Shown in pieces: positions 26,650 through 36,881 of a DNA stretch of 64,000 nucleotides. The notes under the pieces were generated by a model. It saw nothing but the letters and a program-made list of their open reading frames with translations. It made no database searches and had not been told where the DNA came from. A program made the position numbers and the translations under genes. Source of the stretch: Microbispora sp. NBC_01189 (GTDB lineage Bacteria > Actinomycetota > Actinomycetes > Streptosporangiales > Streptosporangiaceae). The stretch lies in assembly GCF_036010665.1 (NCBI RefSeq), contig NZ_CP108581.1, forward strand, positions 6,381,501 through 6,445,500, written 5' to 3'. The first letter of the stretch is position 1; each line of letters starts with the position of its first letter.

Positions 26650-28221
26650 ATGTCTGGTGAGGGTTACCGCGTGCTGCTTCGGGCACGCGCCCGTAGCACG
26701 GGACTCCGCGCGAAGGGTTTCACCTGGGACCAGATCGCCGACGTCCTCGCCCTCGATCACGGCGTAAGCCCGCTGAGGCTGTACCGGCTCGCCCATGGCC
26801 GTACCGCTGCCGAAGTCGTCAGCCTGGTCAACGACCTCGACCCGGCGGGCACGGCCTCGTTGCGAGAGGCCCGGCTGTACGACTTCGAGGCTTGGCCGGA
26901 CGGTGGACGTAGGCCGCCCGCCCGGTGCCTCGTCGCCTTGGCCCGGATCTACCAGACCCATGCGGCCAGACTGGTCGCCGACGAAACTCGAATGTCCTAC
27001 GACGTCAGGGACCGTGAGCTGCTTGACGCCACCGACCTACGCCATCTGGACGAGAACCGGTCACCGGCGCCCTGCCCGGATGGCGGGCGACGTGTCAGCA
27101 TAGAAGCGAGTGCGGGTGCCCCGCACGCCGAGTCGACTGTGGACGCGTCGGCGTGCATGGAACTCCTGCGTGTCATCGGCATCGAGGAGGCCGACGTGAG
27201 GCGACGTGAGCTGCTGTTCGAGCTGGCACTTGCGTTCGGAGGCACTCAAGCGCTGCGCCTGTTGCGCGTACTCGGCCCAGAGGAGGAGCAGCGCCTCGGC
27301 CGGGTCGTGCGATCGGCGAGTCGGGTTGACGCGCAGACGGTGGCGACCTTCGAGAAGCTGACCGCGTACGCGCGAGAACTGGACGACGGCCATGGCCCCG
27401 CCGCCGTGCTGCCTGCCGTGAACGGGCAGCGGAACGCGTTGGCTCAGATCCTGGTCCGTGGTTCGATGCCTCAGGCGTTGCGTGGTCGCCTGCTCGCGGC
27501 GTACGGACAGTTGTCGCAACTGACCGGGTACCTTTCCTACGATCTGCTCGACGTCGCGGCCGCTCAGCGGGCGTTGAATGAGGGGTTGCGAGCGGCGCTG
27601 GACCTCGGAGACCCGACACTGATCGGCTATCTGCACTGCTGGCTGGGGAGCATGGCCGCTTACCAGCAGCGCGCGGCCCTCGCCCTGGATCACGCGTTCG
27701 CGGCTCGCGGCTGGGTCGTGAGATCACCGAGCCGGTTGCTCCGCGCCCTGAACGAGTCTGTGCTGTCCGACGCCTACGCGGCTGCGGGGGACGCGACCGC
27801 GAGCGCCCGTGCACACGACAACGCACTCCGGCTGGCTGGAGACCCGAAGGGTGAGGGGGACCCTGCCTTCCTGTACTGGATCTCACCGTCGATGCTGGAC
27901 TCCAAGGCGGCCATGTCGCTGGTCCGTCTACGGCAGTCGGTCGCGGCCGCACAGCGGACTCTCATCGGGCTCGATCCTCGCTTCAAGCTTGATCGTGGAT
28001 TCGCCCTCGGGCAGTACGCCACCGCGCTGACCCTCACCCGGGAGATCCCCGAAGCCGCCGCGCGGTTGTCCGAGGCGGCCGACATCGCCGCGCAGCACAC
28101 CTCGGCCCGCCTCGCGGATCAGATCACGCAGGCGCGGGCCGGCCTGCAACCCTGGTCGGGCAGCACGTACGTCAGTCGGCTTGATAAGACCCTACAGGCT
28201 CGTGGCTTGCTCAGGACGTGA
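26650..28221 (+). CDS. XRE-type regulator with TPR-like C-terminus
   Basis: 523 residues; GGAGG 8 bases before the ATG. The N-terminus (LRAKGFTWDQIADVLALDHGVSPLRLYRLAHGRT) is a variant helix-turn-helix typical of actinomycete regulators paired with small HATPase proteins. Residues about 200-520 are helical repeats with alanine-rich TPR character (YGQLSQLTGYLSYDLLDVAAAQRAL, then AYQQRAALALDHAFAARG). Such proteins sense a peptide or metabolic signal in development and antibiotic control. Divergent from the HATPase gene, consistent with a co-regulated pair. Confidence 0.85.
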   Translation: MSGEGYRVLLRARARSTGLRAKGFTWDQIADVLALDHGVSPLRLYRLAHGRTAAEVVSLVNDLDPAGTASLREARLYDFEAWPDGGRRPPARCLVALARIYQTHAARLVADETRMSYDVRDRELLDATDLRHLDENRSPAPCPDGGRRVSIEASAGAPHAESTVDASACMELLRVIGIEEADVRRRELLFELALAFGGTQALRLLRVLGPEEEQRLGRVVRSASRVDAQTVATFEKLTAYARELDDGHGPAAVLPAVNGQRNALAQILVRGSMPQALRGRLLAAYGQLSQLTGYLSYDLLDVAAAQRALNEGLRAALDLGDPTLIGYLHCWLGSMAAYQQRAALALDHAFAARGWVVRSPSRLLRALNESVLSDAYAAAGDATASARAHDNALRLAGDPKGEGDPAFLYWISPSMLDSKAAMSLVRLRQSVAAAQRTLIGLDPRFKLDRGFALGQYATALTLTREIPEAAARLSEAADIAAQHTSARLADQITQARAGLQPWSGSTYVSRLDKTLQARGLLRT

Positions 28222-28457
28222 CGGTCCACGGCGGTGAGGAAGTGAAAACGGATAGGAATTTTGTACGAGTTGGCAGGAGCGATTCGAAGCGTGCGGATTC
28301 CGAACGCGCCGGGATCAGGAGTGCGCTGGTCGAGTTGTCTGCGGGGAAACCTACTGGCGCTTACCGGTTCCAGGCTGGCCTGCTGGGGGACCCGTGAACA
28401 TGGACTCGCTTGGCATTTCTGGAAAATCTGGAATGAAAATATTTCGGTCAGAGTCTT

Positions 28458-30115
28458 TTGGGTCAACATCAACATGACGTGCTGCCTCATGACAAGGCGT
28501 ACGAGTGGGCGGCCCGGCGAAGCGTGACGGTCAACGCCGTCACCGGCGTCATCGAGACCCGGGACCTCGTGACGATGAAGGAGCAGGCGCCCCCCACCGA
28601 GTCCGGCCCTTCGGCGACGACTCCGCTCTTCGCGCACGTGAAGGACGCCGACATGGAGCGGTTGGGAATCGACGCCCAGGTGCTGGGGCTGGTGCGTACC
28701 TTCACCAGCGAAGAGCAACTGGAGAAGGCGCAGGGCTTCTTTCCCGAGCAGCAGCACGACGTTCTCGTGGGGCTCGCTTCCGGAATGACTGTAAATGAGG
28801 TTTGGGCCAGTATTCCTGCTTCCGTCGCCCGGTCGGAGGAGATCGACACGGAGGACGTGGTCGCCGCCGTCGAACGCTCCCCAGAACAGATCCTGCTCGT
28901 CAATGGCCCCGACGAGCTGATGAAGGCCTTCAGTCAGCCCTTCGCCCTGTGGCGCATCTACTTGCATCCCTCCCAGCAGAGCGCCGCCTACGGTTCCTTC
29001 AGCGGACCGGCCCGGGTGACCGGCGGGCCGGGAACCGGCAAAACCGTCGTGGCTCTGCACCGGACGAAGCATCTCGCCGAGCATGCCGCAGCGGAGAAGT
29101 CCGTCCTCGTGACGACCTTCGTCCGTACGCTTCCGTCGACCATGGAGGACGGCCTGCGTCAGCTCCTCGACGACGACGAGGTGCTGAAGCGGATCGAGGT
29201 GCGGCACGTCGACGGCGTCGCCTACCGGATCGTCACGGGCGGCACGGGAAGCCTCGCCGTGCTCCGGCCGGAGGAGGAGAAAGCGCGCTGGACCAAGGTG
29301 GTCCGCAAGCTCGGTCTGCCGTCACGCTTCGACGAGGCCTTCTTGAGCCACGAGTGGCGTGATGTCTCCTCAGCCAGGGGCTCGGCTCGCTGGAGGAGTA
29401 TCAGCAGGCGTCACGTCCCGGTCGTGGCCGCGCCCTTGGACACCTCCAGAAGGCCCAAATCTGGGATGCCGTCAACGCTTTCACCGATGGCCTCAAAGCG
29501 GACAAGGTATGGACGTACGAGACCTCTGCCTTAAAGCGACCCGTCTGCTCACGGCGGGTGAGCGGACGCCGTACCGGCATGTGATCGTGGACGAGGCGCA
29601 GGACCTCAGCCCATGGCACTGGCGACTGCTGCGCGCCGCGACCTTGCCTGGCCGGGACGACCTCTTCCTGGCCGGAGACACCCACCAGCGGGTCTACGTC
29701 TATCGGGTCTCCCTGAAAAGGCTGGGCATCGACGTCACCGGACGATCGACGCGCCTGAAAGTCAGTTACCGCACGACGGCAGAGATCCTGCGGTGGAGCC
29801 TGCGGCTTCTGCAGGGGGAGCGGATCGACGACATGAACGGTGACCTCGACACGCTCGCCGGATACCGGGCGGCCGTGCACGGTGAGGAGCCGCGACTGGA
29901 CGGTTACCCGACCCAGCAGGCGGAGCTGGAAGGGCTCGTGGCGAACGTACGGCGGTGGCTGGACCAGGGTGTCAAGCCCGGCCAGATCGGCGTGGCCGCG
30001 CGCTCGAACCTGCTCGCCGACCAGGCGATCGCGAAGCTCAAGTCCGTCGGTGTCCTCGCCGCCGCCCTGGCCAAGAAGCACACCGAGGACGCCGTGGCCG
30101 CGGGAACCATGCACC
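28458..30115 (+). pseudogene. UvrD-like helicase gene, frameshifted and truncated
   Basis: Three successive frames are needed to read one helicase. The first (to about 29362) holds HDKAYEWAARR, then Walker A VTGGPGTGKTVVALHRTKHL. A single-base deletion near 29362 moves the frame to QGLGSLEEYQQASRPGRGRA, which encodes about 50 residues. A second deletion near 29520 moves it again to LKATRLLTAGERTPYRHVIVDEAQDLSPWHW and on to GTMH at about 30112. There, where homologues would read on into the last helicase motifs, the sequence switches to another gene. The HDKAYEWA start suggests a lost RelE-like N-terminal domain. The protein cannot be functional as read. Confidence 0.85.
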
Positions 30116-30694
30116 CCGGTCATGCTGCTGGTGATCTGCCCGGAGGCGGCCGTCGCCCGGTGGTGCTCCCGGCCGATCGACCTCGGCCACCCCGGGCTCG
30201 TGCTGACGCCGCTGGTCGCGGGACCCGACGAAGTCCCCGTCATCACCGATCCCGGCCAGGCGGCCGACGACATCGAACTGGCGATGCTGTCGGTGATTCA
30301 CCACGCCACCACGCCGCAGGGCCCCGATATCCTCAACGCGCTGTTCGCCGCGCTGCACAATCTCGACCGTGACCAGGGGGGTATGTATCGCTGACATGGT
30401 GCGTGGGCGCTCCCCCGAGAGATCTGGGATCACTTGGAGAGGCACATGAAGACAGAGAGCTACGAATACCTCAGCGACTGGGCCCGCGAGAACATCGCCA
30501 AAGGCCAGGCCAAGGGCATCGCAGAGGGCAAGACCGACGCGATCCTGACCGTGCTGGCCGCCCGTGGGATCGAGGTACCCGACGAGCTCAACGACAAGAT
30601 CAGGAAGTGTCGCGACCTCGACCGGCTGGACGCGTGGATCCGCGCCGCCGCCACGGTCCAGTCCGCCGACGCCCTCCTGAATAACGACCTCTGA
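30116..30694 (+). pseudogene. Rpn/PD-(D/E)XK-family gene, C-terminal remnant
   Basis: The frame starting inside the helicase relic reads MLLVICPEAAVARWCSRPI, then GHPGLVLTPLVAGPDEVPVI, and stops at 30394 after RDQGGMYR. In the same frame past the stop comes WALPREIWDHLERHM and then the 86-residue end MKTESYEYLSDWARENI, followed by GIAEGKTDAILTVLAARGIEVPDEL. Together these match the C-terminal half of the actinomycete Rpn-like (putative transposase/recombination nuclease) family. The N-terminal nuclease half is missing, replaced by the helicase fragment. The last 86 residues have their own ATG (30434) and may still be translated. Confidence 0.75.
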
Positions 30695-30797
30695 CCCAGA
30701 CCGTCCACCGAAGGCCGAATCGCCTATCTGGCAGCGATGGTGATTCGGCGTTCTTGTGCGGCGTCCCACCTCGAAGACGGCCGGCTCGCAGCGCCAC

Positions 30798-32390
30798 TCA
30801 GCGGGGGACGATCGGCAGGGTGACGTACGAGTCGGGGTGGACCTTCTGGTGCTGGACGACCAGGTCCGCCTCACCGCTGTCGGTGCGGCCGGTGCCGGGG
30901 TTGCGGTCGAAGCGGGGGAAGTTGGAGCTGGATATCTCCACCCGGATGCGGTGGCCCGCTTTGAAGACCTGGCTGGTGGCGACCAGATCGATGACGAAGG
31001 TCCCGGACGGCACGAGAACGCGGACGATGCCGTCGACGACGCTCATCGCCCGGCCGTCCGGATGGACGTCGACGAGCTTGGCCGTCCAGTCGGTCGAGGC
31101 GGCCGAGGTCTCCGCGTGGAGGGTCACCGACACCGGACCGGTCACCTCGACGTCGGAGGCGAGCACCTCCGACGAGTAACAGAGCACGTCCGGCCGCCGC
31201 TCCACGTCCCGCTGGTCCTGGGGACCGACGTTGGTGGGATCGGCCAGCAGGGTCGGGCCGCCGACGGTCGGAACGGGGTCGCGCGGGTCGAAGACGAAGA
31301 CGGCCGGTTCCGCCGCCGAGGGCGGCTCGGGGGAGAGCAGGCCGTCCGCGTGGAGGTAGTGGGGGGTGCCGACGGCGCGCTCCAGCGGCCAGGCCTCCTC
31401 GTCCCGCCAGACGTCGTCGCCCATCACGAAGATCCGCACCGCCGGGCCGTCGTCCTTGCCCAGGAGGAAGGCCAGCTGCCGTTCCTCCAGGCCGATCGCC
31501 TGCGCCGACGCGGCCGCGCCGAAGAACAGCCGCCCGCTTCCGGTGGCGCCCGGCGCGAGATGGGACCACGGCCCGATGACCAGCGGGCCGCCCAGACGGC
31601 GGTGGTTCTCCAGAGTCCCCGCGAGGAACAGGTCGAACCAGCCCGCCACGTGCATCACCGGCACCTCGACGCGGTCGTGCCGCAGCGTCTCGGCCAGGTC
31701 CTCCCAGTACGCGTCGCGCGTCATGTGTGAGGTCCAGTCGCGCCACCACGGAATGCCCGGGACGTCGCCGACGGGCAGGGTGCGTACGGCGGTCTCCTGG
31801 TCGGCCAGGACCCGCAGCACCTCACCGAGGGCCGCGCCGGCGTCCTCGCCCGCCTCCGCCGCGTGCAGCAGGCCGAGCATCGCCTGGAACGCCCCCCAGT
31901 TCAGGGCCGACCCCAGCGCGAAGGCTCCGCCGTGATACTTCAGGCCGTCGTGGAAGTCGTGCGGCGTCATCGCCGCGACCACCGCCTTCAGCCCGGGCGG
32001 ACGGGTGGCCGCCGCCTGCAACGCGCACCCGGCGAGATAGGACATGCCGCTCATCACGACCTCGCCGTTCGACCAGGGCCGCGAGGTGATCCAGGCGATC
32101 GTGTCGTGGCCGTCGGCGCCCTCGTCCAGCCACGGCCGGAACTCGCCGTCGCTGGTGCCCCGCCCCCGGCAGTGCTGCAGTACGACCGCGAACCCGGCCC
32201 GCAGCGCCGGCAGCACCGGCTCCGTACGGAACGATTCCTCGCCGTACGGCGTGCGCACGAGCAGCGCCGGGAACGGCCCGCCGTCGGCCGGGCGATGGAC
32301 GGAGCCGCGCAGGACGGTGCCGTCGCGCATCGGCATGGGGGTGTCGTGCTCGACGACGACCGGCAGCGGGGGGCGGTTGAGCTTCGGCAT
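30798..32390 (-). CDS. CocE/NonD-family serine hydrolase (X-Pro dipeptidyl-peptidase type)
   Basis: 530 residues, ATG with AGGA 6 bases upstream. An alpha/beta-hydrolase core with the nucleophile elbow MSGMSYLAGCALQAAA (Ser near 114) and oxyanion-side ALLVRTPYGEE is followed by a helical cap. The C-terminal jelly-roll (X-Pro_PepN_C, from about 340, ending DSYVTLPIVPR) is the third CocE domain. Relatives hydrolyse esters such as cocaine or acyl-amides including beta-lactams and peptides. No signal peptide is seen, so it is cytoplasmic. Substrate unknown. Confidence 0.92.
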   Translation of the reverse strand: MPKLNRPPLPVVVEHDTPMPMRDGTVLRGSVHRPADGGPFPALLVRTPYGEESFRTEPVLPALRAGFAVVLQHCRGRGTSDGEFRPWLDEGADGHDTIAWITSRPWSNGEVVMSGMSYLAGCALQAAATRPPGLKAVVAAMTPHDFHDGLKYHGGAFALGSALNWGAFQAMLGLLHAAEAGEDAGAALGEVLRVLADQETAVRTLPVGDVPGIPWWRDWTSHMTRDAYWEDLAETLRHDRVEVPVMHVAGWFDLFLAGTLENHRRLGGPLVIGPWSHLAPGATGSGRLFFGAAASAQAIGLEERQLAFLLGKDDGPAVRIFVMGDDVWRDEEAWPLERAVGTPHYLHADGLLSPEPPSAAEPAVFVFDPRDPVPTVGGPTLLADPTNVGPQDQRDVERRPDVLCYSSEVLASDVEVTGPVSVTLHAETSAASTDWTAKLVDVHPDGRAMSVVDGIVRVLVPSGTFVIDLVATSQVFKAGHRIRVEISSSNFPRFDRNPGTGRTDSGEADLVVQHQKVHPDSYVTLPIVPR

Positions 32391-32546
32391 GCGGAATCCT
32401 CGGGTCAGGGCGTGGTCCGTCCACCGGACAGTACGCCGAACCGCGGCACGCGCGTGACGGTCCGGCACGGCCATACTGGGGCGGCCATACTGGGGCGGTA
32501 CGGGCGCCTGCCGGGGCGGCCCGGCGAGGGAGAGAGGACGGGCGCG

Positions 32547-32924
32547 GTGGGCGACGAGAACGCGGTGGCGCGGCTCCGGGAGATCTGCCTGTCCCTGCCG
32601 GAGGCGGTGGAGAAGCCGTTCGGCGGCCACACCGCGCCGTCGTTCCGGATCGGCGACAAGCTCTTCGCCATGACCAGCGAGGACGGGCGGTCCCTCACGT
32701 TCAAGGCGGGCCCGGGGGTGCAGCAGGCCCTCGTGGCCTCGGACCCGGGGCGCTTCTTCGTCCCTCCGTACGTCGGCCCGAAGGGCTGGGTGGGCGCGCG
32801 CCTCGACGCCGCACAGGACTGGGCGGAGATCGCCGAGCTCGTCGAGGACAGCTATCGGATGATCGCGCCGAAGCGGCTGCTCGGGCAGCTCGACCGGCGG
32901 CGCACCGGAGACGCCGGACGCTGA
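32547..32924 (+). CDS. MmcQ/YjbR family DNA-binding-like protein
   Basis: 125 residues from GTG with AGAGAGGA about 8 bases upstream. LREICLSLPEAVEKPFGGHTAPSFRI and the C-terminal EDSYRMIAPKRLL are characteristic of the MmcQ/YjbR family, a CyaY-like fold. The family is linked to DNA binding and found near mitomycin resistance genes but has no settled function. Divergent from the CocE gene with about 156 bases between; convergent with the next gene. Confidence 0.9.
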   Translation: MGDENAVARLREICLSLPEAVEKPFGGHTAPSFRIGDKLFAMTSEDGRSLTFKAGPGVQQALVASDPGRFFVPPYVGPKGWVGARLDAAQDWAEIAELVEDSYRMIAPKRLLGQLDRRRTGDAGR

Positions 32925-32955
32925 CCCCCGCGTAGGGCGCCGCCACGACGAGAGC

Positions 32956-35772
32956 TCAGCGGGTGACCTGGTCGAGCAGTTCGAGCAGGTGGTGATAGGT
33001 CTTGCCGGTGGCGCGGGTGAGGCCGATCTCGCAGGTGCGGTTGACCGACGCGTGGGCGTCGAAGCCGCCCTCGGCCACCGAGGCGGCCTCGGCGCGGGTG
33101 GCGGAGGCGGTCAGTTCCGGGTGCAGCAGGCCGCGGTCGCCGGCGAAGGCGCAGCACTGCCATCCCTCCGGCACGACGACCTCGTCCGCGACGGCCGCGG
33201 CGATCTTCGCGACGGCGGCGTCGAGGCCGAGGCGGGTGGAGGAGCAGGTCGGATGCAGGGCCAGCGACGCCCGCTTCCGGCCCTCTGGAGGCTCGGGCAG
33301 CCGGGGTAGGACCTGCTCGGCCACGAAGGTCACGGCGTCGACCACCCGGACGGCGGGAGCCGCCGCCGCGACCAGGCCTTCGAACCCCTCGGTGCAGGAG
33401 GCGGCGTCGCTGATCACCGGGAGGCGGCCGCCCTCGGTGGCGGCCAGCAGGGCCTTCCGCACCCGCTCGCGCATCACCTCGTAGCCCTCCGTGAACCCCT
33501 TGGACGACCACGGCGTGCCGCAGCACAGGCTCTGGACGCCCTCCGGCACGCGCAGCCGCAGACCGGCCCGTGCGGCGAGCCGTAAGACCGCGGCCATGAC
33601 TCCCGGGCCGCCGTCGGCGGGGGCGAACATCGTGTTCAGGCACGACGGCACGTACACCGCGTCGGCCCGTTCCGCGGATGCGGCCCGCCGGGGGACGCCG
33701 CCGCGCGGCAGGTCGCGGCTCCACTGGGGGATCGTGTCGGGGTCGCCGGCCGCGCGGGCCGCCCGGCTCGCCCGCTCGGCGAGCCCGGCCGGGGCCGCGG
33801 CGGCGGCGTCCATGGCGAGGTCCATGGCCCGGGTCACCGCTCCCCAGTGCCGGGCGGCGGACGTCCAGCCCGCCCGCGCCGCGCGTCCGTGGCGCTCGGC
33901 CCGCAGGCGCTTGGTGAGGTCGCCTGTGTTGATCAGTACGGGGCAGGCGGTGGCGCACATGCCGTCCACGGCGCAGGTGTCGACGGCGTCGTAGTCGTAC
34001 TCCCGCTCCAGTCGCAGCGCGAGCGCCTCGTCGCCCGCCGCCCGGGCGGCGGCGATCTCGCGGCGCAGCACGATCCGCTGGCGCGGGGTCGTGGTGAGGT
34101 CGCGGCTCGGGCACACCGGCTCGCAGTAGCCGCACTCCACGCAGCGGTCCACCTCGGGCTCGACGGCGACGACGGGCTTGAGGTCGCGCAGGTGCGCCCG
34201 CGGGTCGTCGGTGAGCACGACGCCCGGGTTGAGCGTGCCGCCGGGGTCGCAGAGGCGCTTGACCTCCCGCATGACCTCGTACAGCTCGTCGCCGTACTGG
34301 CGGCGGACGAAGGGGGCCATGACCCGCCCGGTGCCGTGCTCCGCCTTGAGCGTGCCGCCGCGGTCGAGCACGGCGCCGACCATCTCCTCGGTGAACTCGG
34401 CGTACCGCTCCGGATCGGCGCCGAAGCGCTCGTTGAGCATGAAGTGCAGGTTGCCGTCCTTGGCGTGGCCGAAGATCACGCTGCGCTCGTACCGGTGCCG
34501 GGCGAACAGCCCGGCGAGGTCGTCGCAGAGGTCGGCGAGAACGGGCACGGGGACGGCCACGTCCTCCAGCAGGGCCGTCGTGCCGCTGGGCCGGGCCCCG
34601 GCGACCGCGGCGTACAGGCCCTTGCGGATGCGCCACAGGGCCGCACGTCCGGCGGCGTCCCCGCTCAGCCGGGCCGGGGCCGCGAGGTCCAGGCGGGCGA
34701 AGACCTCCGCGGCCTCCCGTTCGCGGGCGGCCAGCACCTCGGCCGCGGACTCCTGCCACTCGACCAGGAGCGCGGCGTGGTCGCGCACCTCCAGCGCGCG
34801 CAGCACGCCGTCGGCGCCCGGGTCGGTCCGCGCGACCCGCAGCGACTCGGCGTCCAGCAGTTCGACGGCGGCGGGACCCGCCGCGACGATCTCCGGCACC
34901 GCCGCCATCGCCGCCCGCAGGGTCGGGAAGACGACCAGGCCGGTCGCGGCGAGCCGGTGCGCCGGCACCGTACGGAGGACGGCCCGGGCGACGAACGCGA
35001 GCGTGCCCTCGCTGCCCACGACGAGGCGGGCGAGGATCTGGGCGGGCGAGTCGTGGTCGAGGAAGCTGTTGAGGCCGTAGCCCATGGTGTTCTTGAGAGC
35101 GAACTGCGCCGTGAGCCGCCGCACCGACTCCGGGTCGCCGCGGACGCGGTCGCGCAGCCGTTCCAGGCCCTCGGCGAGCGCGGGCTCCAGGGCGCGCAGC
35201 CGCGCGTCGGCGTCGGGCGCGCCGGTGTCGACGACGGTCCCGCTCGCCAGCACGAGGACCATCGACTCCAGCGTCCGGTAGGTGTTGGCGTGGGTGCCGC
35301 AGGTCATCCCGCTGGAGTTGTTGGCGACGACCCCGCCGATCGTGCACGCCGCCTCGCTGGCCGGGTCGGGCCCGAGCCTGCGGCCGTACGCCGCGAGCCT
35401 GGCGTTGACCTGCCGCAGCACGGCACCGGGCTGCACCCGCACGCGGGCGCCGTCGTCCAGCACCTCGATGTCCCGGAAGTGCCTGCGGGTGTCGACGAGC
35501 AGGTGCTCGCTCACGGCCTGCCCGCTCAGGCTGGTGCCGCCGGACCGGAAGGTCAGCGGCAGGCCGGTCCGCAGCAGCGCCGCGACCTGCTCGGCGTTCT
35601 CGGGCACCAGCACCGCCTGCGGGGTCAGCAGGTAGTGCGATGCGTCGTGCGCCATGCCGAGCCGGTCGCTCGCCCGCGCACGGGTGATCCCCGGGACGGC
35701 CGCCTCCACCGCCGCGAGGGCGGCGGGGTCCGGCGGCGTCAGCCGGCGCGCTCCGGCATCGCTAGGGCTCAT
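32956..35772 (-). CDS. FAD-linked D-2-hydroxyacid dehydrogenase with C-terminal Fe-S domain
   Basis: 938 residues; ATG with GGAGGG 6 bases upstream. The FAD-binding type 4 (VAO/GlcD) domain shows FRSGGTSLSGQAV and VANNSSGMTCG (about 70-180), then the GlcD C-terminal domain with FGHAKDGNLHFMLN and EHGTGR. A ferredoxin module (CVECGYCEPVCP at about 537-548, CAVDGMCATACPV at about 596-608) and GlpC-like CCG motifs (SLCCGTPWSSKGF, GWQCCAF) end it. This is the single-chain form of D-lactate or D-2-hydroxyglutarate type dehydrogenases passing electrons to the quinone pool. It is the third gene of the sugar-oxidation operon. Confidence 0.92.
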   Translation of the reverse strand: MSPSDAGARRLTPPDPAALAAVEAAVPGITRARASDRLGMAHDASHYLLTPQAVLVPENAEQVAALLRTGLPLTFRSGGTSLSGQAVSEHLLVDTRRHFRDIEVLDDGARVRVQPGAVLRQVNARLAAYGRRLGPDPASEAACTIGGVVANNSSGMTCGTHANTYRTLESMVLVLASGTVVDTGAPDADARLRALEPALAEGLERLRDRVRGDPESVRRLTAQFALKNTMGYGLNSFLDHDSPAQILARLVVGSEGTLAFVARAVLRTVPAHRLAATGLVVFPTLRAAMAAVPEIVAAGPAAVELLDAESLRVARTDPGADGVLRALEVRDHAALLVEWQESAAEVLAAREREAAEVFARLDLAAPARLSGDAAGRAALWRIRKGLYAAVAGARPSGTTALLEDVAVPVPVLADLCDDLAGLFARHRYERSVIFGHAKDGNLHFMLNERFGADPERYAEFTEEMVGAVLDRGGTLKAEHGTGRVMAPFVRRQYGDELYEVMREVKRLCDPGGTLNPGVVLTDDPRAHLRDLKPVVAVEPEVDRCVECGYCEPVCPSRDLTTTPRQRIVLRREIAAARAAGDEALALRLEREYDYDAVDTCAVDGMCATACPVLINTGDLTKRLRAERHGRAARAGWTSAARHWGAVTRAMDLAMDAAAAAPAGLAERASRAARAAGDPDTIPQWSRDLPRGGVPRRAASAERADAVYVPSCLNTMFAPADGGPGVMAAVLRLAARAGLRLRVPEGVQSLCCGTPWSSKGFTEGYEVMRERVRKALLAATEGGRLPVISDAASCTEGFEGLVAAAAPAVRVVDAVTFVAEQVLPRLPEPPEGRKRASLALHPTCSSTRLGLDAAVAKIAAAVADEVVVPEGWQCCAFAGDRGLLHPELTASATRAEAASVAEGGFDAHASVNRTCEIGLTRATGKTYHHLLELLDQVTR

Positions 35773-35858
35773 CGGAATCCCTCCGTGGACACCCCCGCCT
35801 TCGGGCGGGGCAGAGATCGTGCTCGCTGCGGAGCGGAGTCGGTGGGCGAGCGCCTCCG

Positions 35859-36872
35859 CTATCGCCGCGGATCGATGTGGATCTTGGGGCCCGGCCCGGC
35901 GCCCACCGGGCGTCGTCCCGCCAGCACCTCGGCGGCGTCGCCGAGCCCGACGGTGGCCGCCACGAGTGGATGGGCGTCGACCGATCCGTCCGCGTACGCC
36001 TCGATCGTTCCGGCCAGCCCGCCCGAGCCGCTGAGCACGCCGACGGCGGTGACGTCCTTGAACACGAGGTCGCGGGTGTCGACGCGGCTGGGGGAGGCCG
36101 CGATTCCGATATACACTACCCGGCCCGCGGGCCTGACCAGGTCGAGCGCGAGCGCCGGGAGGTCCGCCGCGTTGGACGCGTCGACCACCGCGTCCCACGG
36201 GTGCGACGGGAGTGACGGACGGGTCCAGACGTTCGCGAAGCCGAGTTCGTGGGGGAGCCGCAGCGCGGGCTCGTCGCGGCCCAGCAGGTGCACCTCGGCC
36301 CCCCGCGCCCGCGCGAGCAGGGCGACGAGCAGCCCGATCGTGCCGGTGCCCAGCACCAGCAGCCGGTCGCCGGGCCCTGTGGCGGCCGCCCGTACGGCGC
36401 GCAGGGAGTTGGCGCCGGGCTCGACGAGCGCGCCGAGCGTCGCGTCGATCGTCTCCGGCAGCGCGTGCAGGGCCGACGCCGGTACGGCGAGCCGTTCGGC
36501 CAGCCCCCCGGGGAAGCCCATGCGGATCCCGATCTCGGCCCGGTCGGGACAGACGTGGCTCACACCGGTCCGGCAGAAGCGGCAGTGACCACAGCCGAGC
36601 ATCGTGTCGCCGGTGACGCGGCGACCCAGCCAGCCGGGCTCGACGCCCTCCCCGAGCGCCGTGACGACCCCGCACCACTCGTGCCCCGGGCGCAGCGGAT
36701 ACCAGGCCTGGCCGGAGTGGAGATAGCTCATCGCGCCGCTGAACAGTTCCAGGTCGGTGCCGCAGACGCCGGCCCGCTCGACGTCGACGACCACCTGACC
36801 GGGCGCGGCGACCGGTGGTTCGACGTCGCGGACCTCGGCCGCGCCGGGTCCCATGATGACCAGTGCCCGCAT
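35859..36872 (-). CDS. Zinc-dependent sugar/alcohol dehydrogenase (glucose dehydrogenase-like MDR)
   Basis: 337 residues. Medium-chain dehydrogenase with catalytic-zinc residues in AGVCGTDLELFSG (Cys near 37) and RPGHEW (His and Glu), a structural-zinc lobe CGHCRFCRTGVSHVC, and the NAD(P) fold LLVLGTGTIGLLVALLARARG. The Cys-Gly-Thr-Asp start and length fit the glucose/galactose 1-dehydrogenase branch. It begins 9 bases after the SMP-30 lactonase stop, so the two probably catalyse oxidation of an aldose and hydrolysis of its lactone. Confidence 0.9.
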   Translation of the reverse strand: MRALVIMGPGAAEVRDVEPPVAAPGQVVVDVERAGVCGTDLELFSGAMSYLHSGQAWYPLRPGHEWCGVVTALGEGVEPGWLGRRVTGDTMLGCGHCRFCRTGVSHVCPDRAEIGIRMGFPGGLAERLAVPASALHALPETIDATLGALVEPGANSLRAVRAAATGPGDRLLVLGTGTIGLLVALLARARGAEVHLLGRDEPALRLPHELGFANVWTRPSLPSHPWDAVVDASNAADLPALALDLVRPAGRVVYIGIAASPSRVDTRDLVFKDVTAVGVLSGSGGLAGTIEAYADGSVDAHPLVAATVGLGDAAEVLAGRRPVGAGPGPKIHIDPRR

Positions 36873-36881
36873 GACGGAGCC

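Noticed and set aside
28261-28527. 88-residue plus-strand open frame before the helicase relic
   Set aside because: No family resemblance and no ribosome site; it lies where the lost N-terminal part of the decayed helicase gene should be.
8134-30694. Mobile element carrying the defence island
   Set aside because: No transposase, integrase or terminal repeats were found; only gene relics and a possible tRNA-like sequence hint at insertion.
33847-36588. 913-residue plus-strand open frame
   Set aside because: Antisense to the FAD/Fe-S dehydrogenase and zinc dehydrogenase genes, both with many conserved motifs.
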